This document shows, one piece after another, positions 27,501-35,281 of a stretch of DNA of 58,578 nt; position 1 is the stretch's first letter; every line of letters begins with the position of its first letter. The position numbers and the translations under genes are program-made. The notes below the pieces were generated by a model. The model made no database searches and was not told the DNA's origin. It saw nothing but the letters and a program-made list of their open reading frames with translations. Source of the stretch: Flavobacterium zepuense (GTDB lineage Bacteria; Bacteroidota; Bacteroidia; Flavobacteriales; Flavobacteriaceae); contig NZ_VJVZ01000017.1 of assembly GCF_007097145.1 (NCBI RefSeq), forward strand, positions 1 to 58,578. Reading direction: 5' to 3'.

Positions 27501-27562
27501 GTTAACTTAATTAAACCGTGACACACGCTTAACACAAAAAAAGAATTACTGCGGCATCTTTG
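27501..27562 (+). promoter_or_regulatory. Putative operator repeats and -7 element before the beta-helix lipoprotein
   Basis: GTTAACTTA, ATTAAACCG, TGACACACG and CTTAACAC begin at 27501, 27510, 27519 and 27528, an exact 9-bp phasing. A -7-like CATCTTTG is at 27555-27562. The block GCGGnnnCTTTGCAG (27551-27565) is shared with the TonB receptor promoter (24598-24612), which supports co-regulation. Confidence 0.5.
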
Positions 27563-27601
27563 CAGTACAAAAATTAAACATTTAAAATTTTTAAAACACG
27601 T

Positions 27602-28786
27602 ATGAAAACAACACTTAGACAACTACTTGCAATTGCCGTTCTTACTACTGCATTTACAGGATGTTCTGATGACGACAAAGAAACTGCACCATCTTCATCT
27701 TTTACATTAGTTCCTTCGGCTTTCCAGGGAGATATTAATGATGGTGAAGTAGTACTTGATTCAGATGAGACTTATAAACTTACAGGTAAAGTTATAGTAC
27801 ACAATGGTGCTACACTTACAATACCTGCAGGTACTGTTATAGAAGGTGTAGGCGGTACTGCTTCTTACATTGCTGTAGAACAAGGTGGAAAAATCAACAT
27901 TAACGGTACAGCAGCAGATCCTGTTACTATGACAAGTGGCCTTGCTACTAAAACTGCCGGTGACTGGGGTGGATTAGTAATTTGCGGTAAAGCTCCTATA
28001 AACAGGGTAAGCGGTGGCGCATCTACAGCTCAGGCTGAAGTTTCAGACCTTACTTACGGTGGTAACGTTGCTAATGATAACTCTGGCTCTATTAGCTACC
28101 TTGTTATAGAGTATGCTGGTGCTGCTTATAACAGCGAAAAAGAATTTAACGGCCTTTCTTTATTTGGTGTAGGTTCTGGTACTACTATCCAGTACGTTGA
28201 ATCTTATCATGGTGCTGATGATGGTTTCGAATTTTTTGGCGGAACTGTAAATACATCTAACCTTATCTCTATTGGTAACGAAGATGACCAATTTGACTGG
28301 ACTGAAGGCTGGAGTGGTACTAACACTAACTGGTATGGTAAAATTGCTTTTGGTAAAGGTAACCGTGGTATAGAAGCTGATAACTATGAGTTTGGTTATG
28401 CTAACACACCACTTTCTAACCCTACTATTACAAACCTTACACTTGTAGGCCCGGGCAGTACTGCAGATGCTACAACTTATGCAGAAAACAACGGCCTAAA
28501 ACTAAGAAGAGGTACTAAAGGTATCTTTACAAACGTAGTTCTTAGCGCTTGGAAAGAAGGTTTTAACGTAGAAAACGACGAAACTATAGCTAACGTTACA
28601 AGTGGTGCATTAAAAGCAACTCAGGTTAACTTTATCTCTGATGTAGCTTCTAAAGCTAAAGGTAAAACTACTGCTGGTGCAAGTGCCGATGTAAACGGTG
28701 TTTATACTGAGTCTGGTTCTGCTACAGGAGCTGGTTCTGGTGTTGCACAACCAACTTGGGCAAACAGCTGGACTGTAGGTTTCTAA
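27602..28786 (+). CDS. Surface-type lipoprotein with repetitive, probably beta-helical, fold
   Basis: A 394-residue protein with a lipoprotein signal (lipobox FTGC, Cys21). The residues after the Cys are SDDDKE; acidic residues there resemble the lipoprotein export signal that sends Bacteroidota lipoproteins to the cell surface. The body is rich in Gly, Thr, Ser, Val and Ile with beta-strand-turn periodicity and DDGFEFFGG, EDDQFDWTEG and GNRGIEADNYE segments, suggesting a right-handed beta-helix. The function is unknown. Position after a TonB receptor suggests a substrate-capturing partner. Confidence 0.75.
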   Translation: MKTTLRQLLAIAVLTTAFTGCSDDDKETAPSSSFTLVPSAFQGDINDGEVVLDSDETYKLTGKVIVHNGATLTIPAGTVIEGVGGTASYIAVEQGGKININGTAADPVTMTSGLATKTAGDWGGLVICGKAPINRVSGGASTAQAEVSDLTYGGNVANDNSGSISYLVIEYAGAAYNSEKEFNGLSLFGVGSGTTIQYVESYHGADDGFEFFGGTVNTSNLISIGNEDDQFDWTEGWSGTNTNWYGKIAFGKGNRGIEADNYEFGYANTPLSNPTITNLTLVGPGSTADATTYAENNGLKLRRGTKGIFTNVVLSAWKEGFNVENDETIANVTSGALKATQVNFISDVASKAKGKTTAGASADVNGVYTESGSATGAGSGVAQPTWANSWTVGF

Positions 28787-28819
28787 TCTATAGCTAAAAA
28801 AATAAGCTTTATATCTTTA

Positions 28820-28850
28820 TACCCCTCTTAAAAAGAGGGGTATTTTTTTA
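28820..28850 (+). terminator. Terminator after the beta-helix lipoprotein
   Basis: TACCCCTCTT pairs with AAGAGGGGTA, followed by TTTTTTTA. Confidence 0.92.
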
Positions 28851-28873
28851 CACCTAAATGTTAAAAAGCCAGA

Positions 28874-28903
28874 TAAAACAGGGCATTTTTTCGCCTGTTT
28901 TTA
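28874..28903 (+). terminator. Possible second terminator hairpin
   Basis: AAAACAGG pairs with CCTGTTTT around an 11-nt T-rich loop, with a T run at the end. It lies 54 bp after the first terminator. Confidence 0.5.
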
Positions 28904-29059
28904 AGGGCAAATTCAGGCTCTCCGATTGTGTTAAAAAAGCACCGTAACCTCCTAACCGTCAGTGTGAAATATTTATGAAATATTATTGTTTTTCTTCACA
29001 TATTTTTTGGTACGGTATTTGAAATATATTTCATACCTTTACACCGTAAATCACCAGGA

Positions 29060-29395
29060 ATGAAGAAAAAATACTTTTATATTACCTTACTACTGTTATT
29101 CATGTTTTCTTTAGGCGCAGCCGCCCAGGAAAACAGAGCAGTTGGAGCATCTTCTAAAGAAGCGATAGAAGGGCTTAATATATACCCTAATCCGGTAAGT
29201 TCTGACAGGGTTTATATTACAACCAAACTATCTCAATCTAAAGAGGTGGAGATCTTTGATGTGCTTGGTAAAAAAATAATCCATGCCACCATAACCGGTA
29301 AAGAGCTTAATATATCTGAGCTTACTCCCGGAGTTTACATTATAAAAATTAAAGAAGGCGAAGCCTCTGCTACAAGAAAACTTATTGTAAAGTAA
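29060..29395 (+). CDS. Very small secreted protein: signal peptide plus T9SS type A sorting domain
   Basis: The 111 residues are a signal peptide (1-22, ending AAAQ), about 15 residues of linker, and a complete type A sorting domain (LNIYPNPVSSDRVYI...VEIFDVLGKK...LTPGVYIIKIKEGEASATRKLIVK). There is no passenger domain. The upstream region (28971-29033) holds repeated GAAATAT and a near-consensus TACCTTTA element at 29034. It follows the TonB receptor and beta-helix lipoprotein genes. Function unknown. It might be a surface-anchored adaptor or a decayed gene. Confidence 0.85.
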   Translation: MKKKYFYITLLLLFMFSLGAAAQENRAVGASSKEAIEGLNIYPNPVSSDRVYITTKLSQSKEVEIFDVLGKKIIHATITGKELNISELTPGVYIIKIKEGEASATRKLIVK

Positions 29396-29417
29396 TTTAC
29401 AATTCAACCATATATTT

Positions 29418-29446
29418 AAAGCACTGCAACAGCGGTGCTTTTTTTA
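29418..29446 (+). terminator. Terminator after the sorting-domain-only gene
   Basis: AAGCACTG pairs with CGGTGCTT (one G-T pair) around a 6-nt loop, followed by TTTTTTT. Its T run is only a few bases from the next promoter element at 29451. Confidence 0.85.
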
Positions 29447-29450
29447 TTTG

Positions 29451-29458
29451 TATTTTTG
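29451..29458 (+). promoter_or_regulatory. Putative -7 element for the LuxE-like gene
   Basis: TATTTTTG is a perfect TAnnTTTG. Because it lies downstream of the longest-frame TTG at 29448, it supports the later start at 29475. Confidence 0.65.
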
Positions 29459-29474
29459 CCAAAACATTTTTGCT

Positions 29475-30455
29475 TTGCTTACCCCTACCGATATATTTAC
29501 AATAGCCTCTAAAAAAGAGTTCGAAAAAACTACCCTAAAAGTTTTTCGACACCAGTACGATAACAATACCGTATACCGTGATTTTTGTGGTTTTTTAGGT
29601 AAAGACAAGCATAATGTAAAGTCGGTTAAAGAGATACCTTTCCTGCCCATACAGTTCTTTAAAACCCATGAGGTGGTAAGCAGCCAGGATCCTGTACAGG
29701 TAACATTTACCAGCAGCGGCACCACGGGCATGGTTACAAGCCGCCACCTTGTTACCGATACTCATTATTACGACCAGAGCTTTCGCCTGGCGTTCTCACA
29801 GTTTTACGGCAACATAGAAGATTACGCCGTTTTAGCCCTCCTACCCTCTTATCTTGAGCGTGAGGGATCATCGCTCATTTATATGGTAGACGACCTTATA
29901 CAACGCTCTAATAACCCCGATAGCGGCTTTTACCTGCACAACTACGACGAACTTATTACAAAACTGGTTTCCTTAGACAACGCCGGGCAAAACGTGCTGC
30001 TGATAGGTGTTACTTATGCCTTATTAGACCTTGTTGAGAAACAGGGCTTCCAACTAAAAAATACCATTATTATGGAAACCGGTGGCATGAAAGGCCGCCG
30101 CCGCGAAATGATACGCGAAGAGCTGCACGAGGTGCTTTGCAATGGCTTTGGTGTAAGCAAGATACATTCGGAATATGGGATGACGGAGCTGCTCTCGCAG
30201 GCGTATTCGCTTGGCGACGGTATTTTTGAATGCCCACCCTGGATGGATATCCTTGTTCGCGACACCGAAGATGCCCTTACTTATATAGACTATGGCAAAA
30301 CCGGAGGCATTAACGTTATTGACCTTGCTAACATTAACTCCTGCTCGTTTATTGCCACGCAGGATCTTGGTAAAAAGTACACTAACCAAAGTTTTGAGGT
30401 ACTGGGCCGCTTTGATAACAGCGATATAAGGGGTTGTAATTTGATGGTTTTATAA
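29475..30455 (+). CDS. LuxE-like acyl-protein synthetase/acyltransferase family protein
   Basis: A 326-residue member of the LuxE family (PF04443 type), ANL-like enzymes that activate fatty acids or transfer acyl groups. Visible motifs are the P-loop-like TFTSSGTTGMVTSRH (about residue 80), METGGMKGRRREM and HSEYGMTELLSQAY. No luxC-like reductase is nearby, so its partner is unknown. The start TTG at 29475 (LTPTDIFTIASKKEF) was chosen because the promoter element lies between it and the earlier TTG. An 8-bp tandem repeat begins 11 bp after the stop. Confidence 0.8.
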   Translation: MLTPTDIFTIASKKEFEKTTLKVFRHQYDNNTVYRDFCGFLGKDKHNVKSVKEIPFLPIQFFKTHEVVSSQDPVQVTFTSSGTTGMVTSRHLVTDTHYYDQSFRLAFSQFYGNIEDYAVLALLPSYLEREGSSLIYMVDDLIQRSNNPDSGFYLHNYDELITKLVSLDNAGQNVLLIGVTYALLDLVEKQGFQLKNTIIMETGGMKGRRREMIREELHEVLCNGFGVSKIHSEYGMTELLSQAYSLGDGIFECPPWMDILVRDTEDALTYIDYGKTGGINVIDLANINSCSFIATQDLGKKYTNQSFEVLGRFDNSDIRGCNLMVL

Positions 30456-30466
30456 AAGATTGCCAG

Positions 30467-30510
30467 ATTTTTGGATTTTTGGATTTTTGGATTTTTGGAT
30501 TTTTGGATTA
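30467..30510 (+). repeat. Tandem repeat, five copies of GATTTTTG
   Basis: Five perfect 8-bp units from 30467 to 30506 plus a partial unit, just after the LuxE-like stop codon. Copy number could vary by slippage, but no coding frame is affected. Confidence 0.9.
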
Positions 30511-30728
30511 TTAGAACGTCCCGCAAAACTCAAGGCTCTGTTATTGCGTGGAGGCACGACGAAGCGATCCCATAATTAATCATTTCCCAATTAACAATGA
30601 TAACTTCTGACTCCCCAAGTGAGATTGCCGCGCTCCGTTGCACTGCGCTCGCAATGACAAATTCTGAAAAATCCGCGCCATTCGCGATTGCGAAGCATCC
30701 GCGTCATTCGCGTTCCATTATTCCCTAT
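30511..30728. repeat. Intergenic region with dispersed-repeat-like GC-rich fragments
   Basis: No gene is seen. The GC-richer stretches around 30620-30658 (CGCGCTCCGTTGCACTGCGC) and 30675-30720 (repeated CATTCGCG and GCGATTGCG) differ from the AT-rich surroundings. They look like degenerate dispersed intergenic repeats. Confidence 0.5.
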
Positions 30729-30754
30729 AAAAAAAGGAGCCGAAGCTCCTTTTA
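30729..30754 (-). terminator. Terminator after tyrS
   Basis: AAAAGGAGC pairs with GCTCCTTTT around CGAA. The A run on the left is the U run for the minus-strand transcript. Confidence 0.9.
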
Positions 30755-32053
30755 CTATTTCACGGTAATCACAAAATATTTCTTTTTACCGAATTGCACT
30801 AAGATATACTTACCTAAAACCAGGTCTTTATCAGACAATTTGTAGGCATCGGTAATTTTTTCTTTGTTGATGGCAACGGCGTTAGCAGCCAACGCTTTTC
30901 GGGCTTCACCTCTCGATGGGAATATCTTGGTAACATCAGCCAGCATCTCAATAACATCGGTATCGCTGTTTAATTGCTCCGGCGTAATTTCGGCATGGAA
31001 AAACTCTCCAAAAATATCAGTAAAGAAATCGTCGCTCACAGCATTAAGCTGCTCATAGTTATAGTTAGAAAACACAAACTCAGAGCGTTTAATAGCCTCT
31101 TCCAAATCTTCTTTAGAGTGCACAAAAGTGGTAACCTCTTCGGCCAGCCTTTTTTGCAACACCCTTAAATGCGGCGCCTGTTGGTGCTCTGCAATAACAG
31201 CCTCAACTTCGGCCTGGGTAAGGAACGTGAATATCTTAATATACTTCTCGGCATCTACATCTGTAGTGTTTACCCAAAACTGGTAAAATTTGTATACCGA
31301 TGTTTTATCAGCGGTAAGCCAAACGTTTCCACCTTCTGATTTACCAAATTTAGAACCATCCGCCTTGGTAATAAGCGGGCAGGTCATGGCGTAGGCTTTC
31401 GCCGCTTCATCATTCATCCTGCGCACCAGCTCAGTACCCGTGGTAATGTTACCCCACTGATCGCTGCCGCCCAGTTGCAGCATGCAGTTATGCGTTTTAT
31501 GTAAATGGTAAAAATCGTAGCCCTGTATTAGCTGGTAGGTAAACTCGGTAAACGACATACCAGATCCTGCCTCGCCTGTAAGGCGTTTTTTAACCGAATC
31601 CTTTGCCATCATGTAGTTCACGGTAATACGCTTGCCCACATCGCGCACAAAACCTATGAATGAAAATTCTTTCATCCAATCGTAGTTGTTCACTAAAATT
31701 GGCGCGTTCGCTTCGGTTGAATTAAAATCAAGGTAACGCGACAGTAATGCTTTAATGCCATTTACATTCTTGTTTAGTGTAGCTTCATCAAGCAGGTTAC
31801 GCTCATCGCTTTTACCCGATGGGTCGCCTATCATACCCGTAGCACCGCCTACAAGCGCTATAGGCCTGTGGCCGTGGTTGTGTAAGTGAACCAATATAAT
31901 AATAGGCACAAGGCTGCCAATATGCAGGGAGTCAGATGTTGGGTCGAAGCCTATATAGGCCGTAGTCATTTCCTTAAGCAGTTGTTCTTCGGTTCCCGGC
32001 ATTATATCGTGCACCATGCCACGCCACTGTAATTCGGCTACAAAATTCTTCAT
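30755..32053 (-). CDS. tyrS: Tyrosyl-tRNA synthetase
   Basis: A class I aminoacyl-tRNA synthetase that charges tRNA-Tyr. The 432 residues include the HIGH-type motif HIGS at 44-47 (FDPTSDSLHIGSL), the tyrosine-site segment QLGGSDQWGNI, the KMSKS-type KFGKS, and a C-terminal S4 RNA-binding domain (FPSRGEARKALAANAVAINKEKI). The length is normal. It has its own promoter and terminator. Confidence 0.97.
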   Translation of the reverse strand: MKNFVAELQWRGMVHDIMPGTEEQLLKEMTTAYIGFDPTSDSLHIGSLVPIIILVHLHNHGHRPIALVGGATGMIGDPSGKSDERNLLDEATLNKNVNGIKALLSRYLDFNSTEANAPILVNNYDWMKEFSFIGFVRDVGKRITVNYMMAKDSVKKRLTGEAGSGMSFTEFTYQLIQGYDFYHLHKTHNCMLQLGGSDQWGNITTGTELVRRMNDEAAKAYAMTCPLITKADGSKFGKSEGGNVWLTADKTSVYKFYQFWVNTTDVDAEKYIKIFTFLTQAEVEAVIAEHQQAPHLRVLQKRLAEEVTTFVHSKEDLEEAIKRSEFVFSNYNYEQLNAVSDDFFTDIFGEFFHAEITPEQLNSDTDVIEMLADVTKIFPSRGEARKALAANAVAINKEKITDAYKLSDKDLVLGKYILVQFGKKKYFVITVK

Positions 32054-32073
32054 GTCAAAAATTTAATTCGGTG

Positions 32074-32108
32074 CAAAAATACAATTTGTAATAATATATC
32101 CGAACAAA
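32074..32108 (-). promoter_or_regulatory. Promoter of tyrS (-33 and -7 elements)
   Basis: On the minus strand, TTTG (32105-32108) and TATTTTTG (32074-32081) are separated by 23 bp, within the Bacteroidota range. The -7 element is 21 bp before the ATG. Confidence 0.65.
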
Positions 32109-32184
32109 TGTTCGGTTAAAGAATAGGTCCCCATCTTTGTTTAAAGCTGTTGCGCGTTTGTAAAGACAAGTCAGCATAATACCT

Positions 32185-32423
32185 TTTTAAATTTTACCAC
32201 AAAGACACAAGGCGTAAATCACAAAGCGCACAGGGAATATCCTGCTTTACAAGCACACAAAAAGACAACTTTGTTGTCTTACAAAGCACACAAGGCTTAA
32301 TGGAAATAGATTTCGGCATCAAATCACTCCAGCCTTGTGTGCTTCTGCCTTTAGGCGGTTGTCTTTGAGGACTTAGTGCATTACAAGCTACTATTGCTTT
32401 GTGCCTTTGTGGTAAAAATTAAA
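32185..32423. repeat. 239-bp element with 28-bp imperfect terminal inverted repeats
   Basis: Left end 32185-32212 and the complement of the right end 32396-32423 match at 25 of 28 bases (core TTTACCACAAAG). Inside are further inverted pairs: AAGACAAC/GTTGTCTT at 32262-32280, and AAGCACACAAGGC near 32284 with its complement near 32332. No coding frame is credible. It occupies most of the 425-bp gap between tyrS and the SDR gene and resembles a MITE-like or structured dispersed repeat. Confidence 0.75.
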
Positions 32424-32465
32424 TATGCATATAGAAGGTTACTCTTTATGTTGAGGCATTTTTGC

Positions 32466-32473
32466 TACATTTG
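32466..32473 (+). promoter_or_regulatory. Putative -7 element for the SDR gene, giving a leaderless mRNA
   Basis: TACATTTG matches TAnnTTTG and ends five bases before the ATG at 32479, so transcription would start at or next to the start codon. Confidence 0.6.
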
Positions 32474-32478
32474 TATCT

Positions 32479-33474
32479 ATGATTTTAGTTACCGGAGGTA
32501 CAGGTTTAGTAGGCGCACATTTGCTGCTCAGGCTTACTGAGGGCACTACTGCCATTAGGGCGCTGTACCGCAACCCTGCCAACCTTAAAAAAACAAAAGA
32601 CCTTTTTGCCCATTACGGCAAACAAGCCTTTTTTGATACTATTGATTGGGTACAGGGCGACATTACCGATATCCCATCGCTGGAACCTGCATTCATCGGC
32701 GTGAGCCACGTATACCACTGTGCGGCAGCCATAACTTTTGACCCAAGTAAAGAAGACCTGTTACGGAAAGTAAATATTGAAGGTACTGCCAACATGGTAA
32801 ACTGCGCGTTAGATTTTGGGGTAAAAAAGTTTTGCCACGTTAGCTCTATAGCTGCTCTTGGCGATACCTTACAACCGGGCGAAACCATTACAGAGGCTAC
32901 CGAATGGAACCCTGAACGCAGCCATAACGATTATGCCATTAGTAAATATGGCGCCGAGATGGAAGTGTGGCGTGCCTGGCAGGAGGGCCTTAGCGTGGTG
33001 GTGGTAAATCCTGGGGTTATTTTTGGCTACGGGTTTTGGGACCAGGGCAGCGGCGCTATTTTGCGCGCTGTTAACCGCGGTCAGTATTTTTACACACTGG
33101 GCAGTTGCGGTTTTGTAGCGGTTGAGGATGTTACCAATATTATGGTACAGCTTATGGATAGTGAACTATCGGGTGAGAAATTTACTGTGGTTGCAGAGAA
33201 CCTTACCTATAAAGAATTGCTGGATATTGTTGCCGACGGACTGCATAAAAAGCGCCCCTCTTTACATGCCACAAAGCTCTTAACCTCTATAGCCTGGCGT
33301 ATGGACTGGCTTATAAGCAAATTGCTGATGCGTAAACGCATGCTTACCCGCCACATGGCACAGTCTGCCCACGCAACAGATGTTTATGACAGTAGTAAGG
33401 TTACTAAAGCCTTAAATTATAAATTTACTGATTTAAAGGCTTATCTGCACGCACTTTGCGCCTCATACGCATAA
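32479..33474 (+). CDS. NAD(P)-dependent epimerase/dehydratase (extended SDR)
   Basis: A 331-residue Rossmann protein. The N-terminal GGTGLVGAHLL (6-16) binds the dinucleotide, HCAAAITFDP and HVSSIAALG follow, and the catalytic YxxxK is YAISKYG at about 154. The substrate is unknown; similarity in layout to dihydroflavonol-reductase-like SDRs suggests a hydroxy/keto conversion. The last 50 bp overlap the 3' end of the convergent DUF4296 gene. Confidence 0.88.
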   Translation: MILVTGGTGLVGAHLLLRLTEGTTAIRALYRNPANLKKTKDLFAHYGKQAFFDTIDWVQGDITDIPSLEPAFIGVSHVYHCAAAITFDPSKEDLLRKVNIEGTANMVNCALDFGVKKFCHVSSIAALGDTLQPGETITEATEWNPERSHNDYAISKYGAEMEVWRAWQEGLSVVVVNPGVIFGYGFWDQGSGAILRAVNRGQYFYTLGSCGFVAVEDVTNIMVQLMDSELSGEKFTVVAENLTYKELLDIVADGLHKKRPSLHATKLLTSIAWRMDWLISKLLMRKRMLTRHMAQSAHATDVYDSSKVTKALNYKFTDLKAYLHALCASYA

Positions 33475-33931
33475 CCTGGCGTATGCTATCTAACCGCGCT
33501 TGTTTTTGCTCTAACGTTTCTTCGCCGCTTACCGGCTGTGGTGTAATAGCAGGAGCAGCAGAAACTGCTTTACCATCCTTGGTTTTAGAAGGTTTTTTAG
33601 GCGAAAGCGCCTCCTTATTTTTCTGAAGTTTATCAACTACCTTTTTTTGTATTTTTTGATACTCCTCAAGGTTTGAGGCGTAATACAAATGGTTTTGTGC
33701 AAACGTAAGGCTATCGATCTTATACTTTTTGTAAATGTAAGTTTGGGGGTTTACATTATTATCTGATAAAGAGTTTGGTGTAAACGATTTTATAGCCTGC
33801 AATAATGATATATCATACAAAATATCTACCATTTCGCCTTCTTTAAGCAAATGGTCGGGCTTGGGTGCGGTTTCGTCGCCGCAACCCACTGCCACAAGTG
33901 CCAATAATAGTATGTATACCAGTTTTTTCAT
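33425..33931 (-). CDS. DUF4296 lipoprotein
   Basis: A 168-residue protein with a lipoprotein signal (lipobox VAVGC, Cys17), then the DUF4296 region (LLKEGEMVDILYDISLLQAIKSF...YIYKKYKIDSLTFAQNHLYYASN) and a charged, Lys- and Pro-rich tail. Only about 125 residues are domain-like and the tail is low complexity. The function is unknown. It overlaps dihydroorotase by one base, so it is the last gene of the three-gene operon starting at 36004. Confidence 0.85.
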   Translation of the reverse strand: MKKLVYILLLALVAVGCGDETAPKPDHLLKEGEMVDILYDISLLQAIKSFTPNSLSDNNVNPQTYIYKKYKIDSLTFAQNHLYYASNLEEYQKIQKKVVDKLQKNKEALSPKKPSKTKDGKAVSAAPAITPQPVSGEETLEQKQARLDSIRQVMRMRRKVRADKPLNQ

Positions 33932-35274
33932 TATTCCCTGTCAAATAACAGCCTTTCGCCACAGCGAATGTCTTTTACCTTAAAGTTGTTGTATACCAGT
34001 TGCCCGTTTACAAACGTATGGCTTATCCTTGATTTAAAGTTGGTACCTTCAAACGGAGACCAGCCACATTTGTATAAAATATTTTCTTTTTTAACATTCC
34101 ACGGTAATCCCGGGTTTACGATAACAAGATCGGCATAATACCCCTCACGGATAAATCCGCGTTTTTCAACCTTGAATATCTTGGCCGGGTTGTGGGCCAT
34201 TTTCTCAACTATTTTTTCTACCGAAATTTTCTTTTGATGGTATGCCTCAAACATTGCCACAACAGCGTGCTGAACCAGCGGCCCACCTGAAGGTGATGAT
34301 GTGTACGGATTCTTTTTTTCCTCTAAGGTATGAGGGGCATGATCTGTAGCTACAACATCAATCCTGTCATCTAAAAGGGCTTTCCAAAGGGCATCCTTAT
34401 CGGCAGCAGTTTTAACAGCCGGGTTCCATTTAATAAGTGCTCCTTTTTTCTCGTAATCGGCATCGGTAAACCAAAGGTGGTGTATACACACTTCGGCAGT
34501 GATCTTTTTATCTTCTAACGGAATCTTGTTGGTGAACAACTCAGTTTCCCTGGCCGTTGACACGTGGAAAACGTGAAGCCTTGCTCCTGTTTTCTTAGCA
34601 AGCTCAATGGCGCGGGATGATGATATATAACATGCCTCTGCACTCCTGATTTCCGGGTGGAATTTTACGGGGATATCATCGCCGTATTCTTCCATGTACT
34701 TGGCAAGGTTAAGGCGTATGGTAGCCTCGTCTTCGCAGTGTACAGCAATAAGCATTTTTGTACTGCTGAATATTTTTTCGAGCACGGCCTCGTCATCCAC
34801 AAGCATGTTACCTGTAGAAGAACCCAGGAACAACTTAATACCCGCCACATTTTTAGGGTTGGTTTTAAGTACCTCCTCAAGGTTATCGTTAGTGCCGCCC
34901 ATCATAAATGAGTAGTTGGCATAACTCGACTGTGATGCTATCTCATATTTTTGCTCTAACAGCTCCTGCGTTACCGCGTTAGGAATGGTGTTAGGCTGCT
35001 CTATGAACGAAGTTATACCACCGGCCACGGCAGCGCGCGATTCGGTCTCTATAGTACCCTTGTGGGTAAGGCCCGGCTCACGAAAGTGCACCTGGTCATC
35101 TATAGCGCCGGGAATAAGGAAACTCCCTTCGGCATCAATAATTTTAACGTCGCCCGTTTTGGGGCTAATCTTTTCGGCAATTTCCTTAATAAATTTATCC
35201 TCTATAAAAAGATCGCCTTCAAAAATTGTCCCTTCGTTTACAATCCTGGCATTCTTTATCAGTATCCTGTTCAT
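33931..35274 (-). CDS. pyrC: Dihydroorotase
   Basis: This amidohydrolase closes N-carbamoyl-aspartate to dihydroorotate, the third step of pyrimidine synthesis. The 447 residues carry DDQVHFREPGLTHKG (about 59-73), the Lys in AGIKLFLGS, His in AVHCEDE and LHVFHVST, and the catalytic Asp in VATDHAPHT. The first His of the usual HxH metal motif is Gln here; this may be normal for the Bacteroidota enzymes. It is packed between the sugar transferase (7-bp gap) and DUF4296 (1-bp overlap). The symbol could also be pyrC-like class I. Confidence 0.88.
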   Translation of the reverse strand: MNRILIKNARIVNEGTIFEGDLFIEDKFIKEIAEKISPKTGDVKIIDAEGSFLIPGAIDDQVHFREPGLTHKGTIETESRAAVAGGITSFIEQPNTIPNAVTQELLEQKYEIASQSSYANYSFMMGGTNDNLEEVLKTNPKNVAGIKLFLGSSTGNMLVDDEAVLEKIFSSTKMLIAVHCEDEATIRLNLAKYMEEYGDDIPVKFHPEIRSAEACYISSSRAIELAKKTGARLHVFHVSTARETELFTNKIPLEDKKITAEVCIHHLWFTDADYEKKGALIKWNPAVKTAADKDALWKALLDDRIDVVATDHAPHTLEEKKNPYTSSPSGGPLVQHAVVAMFEAYHQKKISVEKIVEKMAHNPAKIFKVEKRGFIREGYYADLVIVNPGLPWNVKKENILYKCGWSPFEGTNFKSRISHTFVNGQLVYNNFKVKDIRCGERLLFDRE

Positions 35275-35281
35275 TATAATT

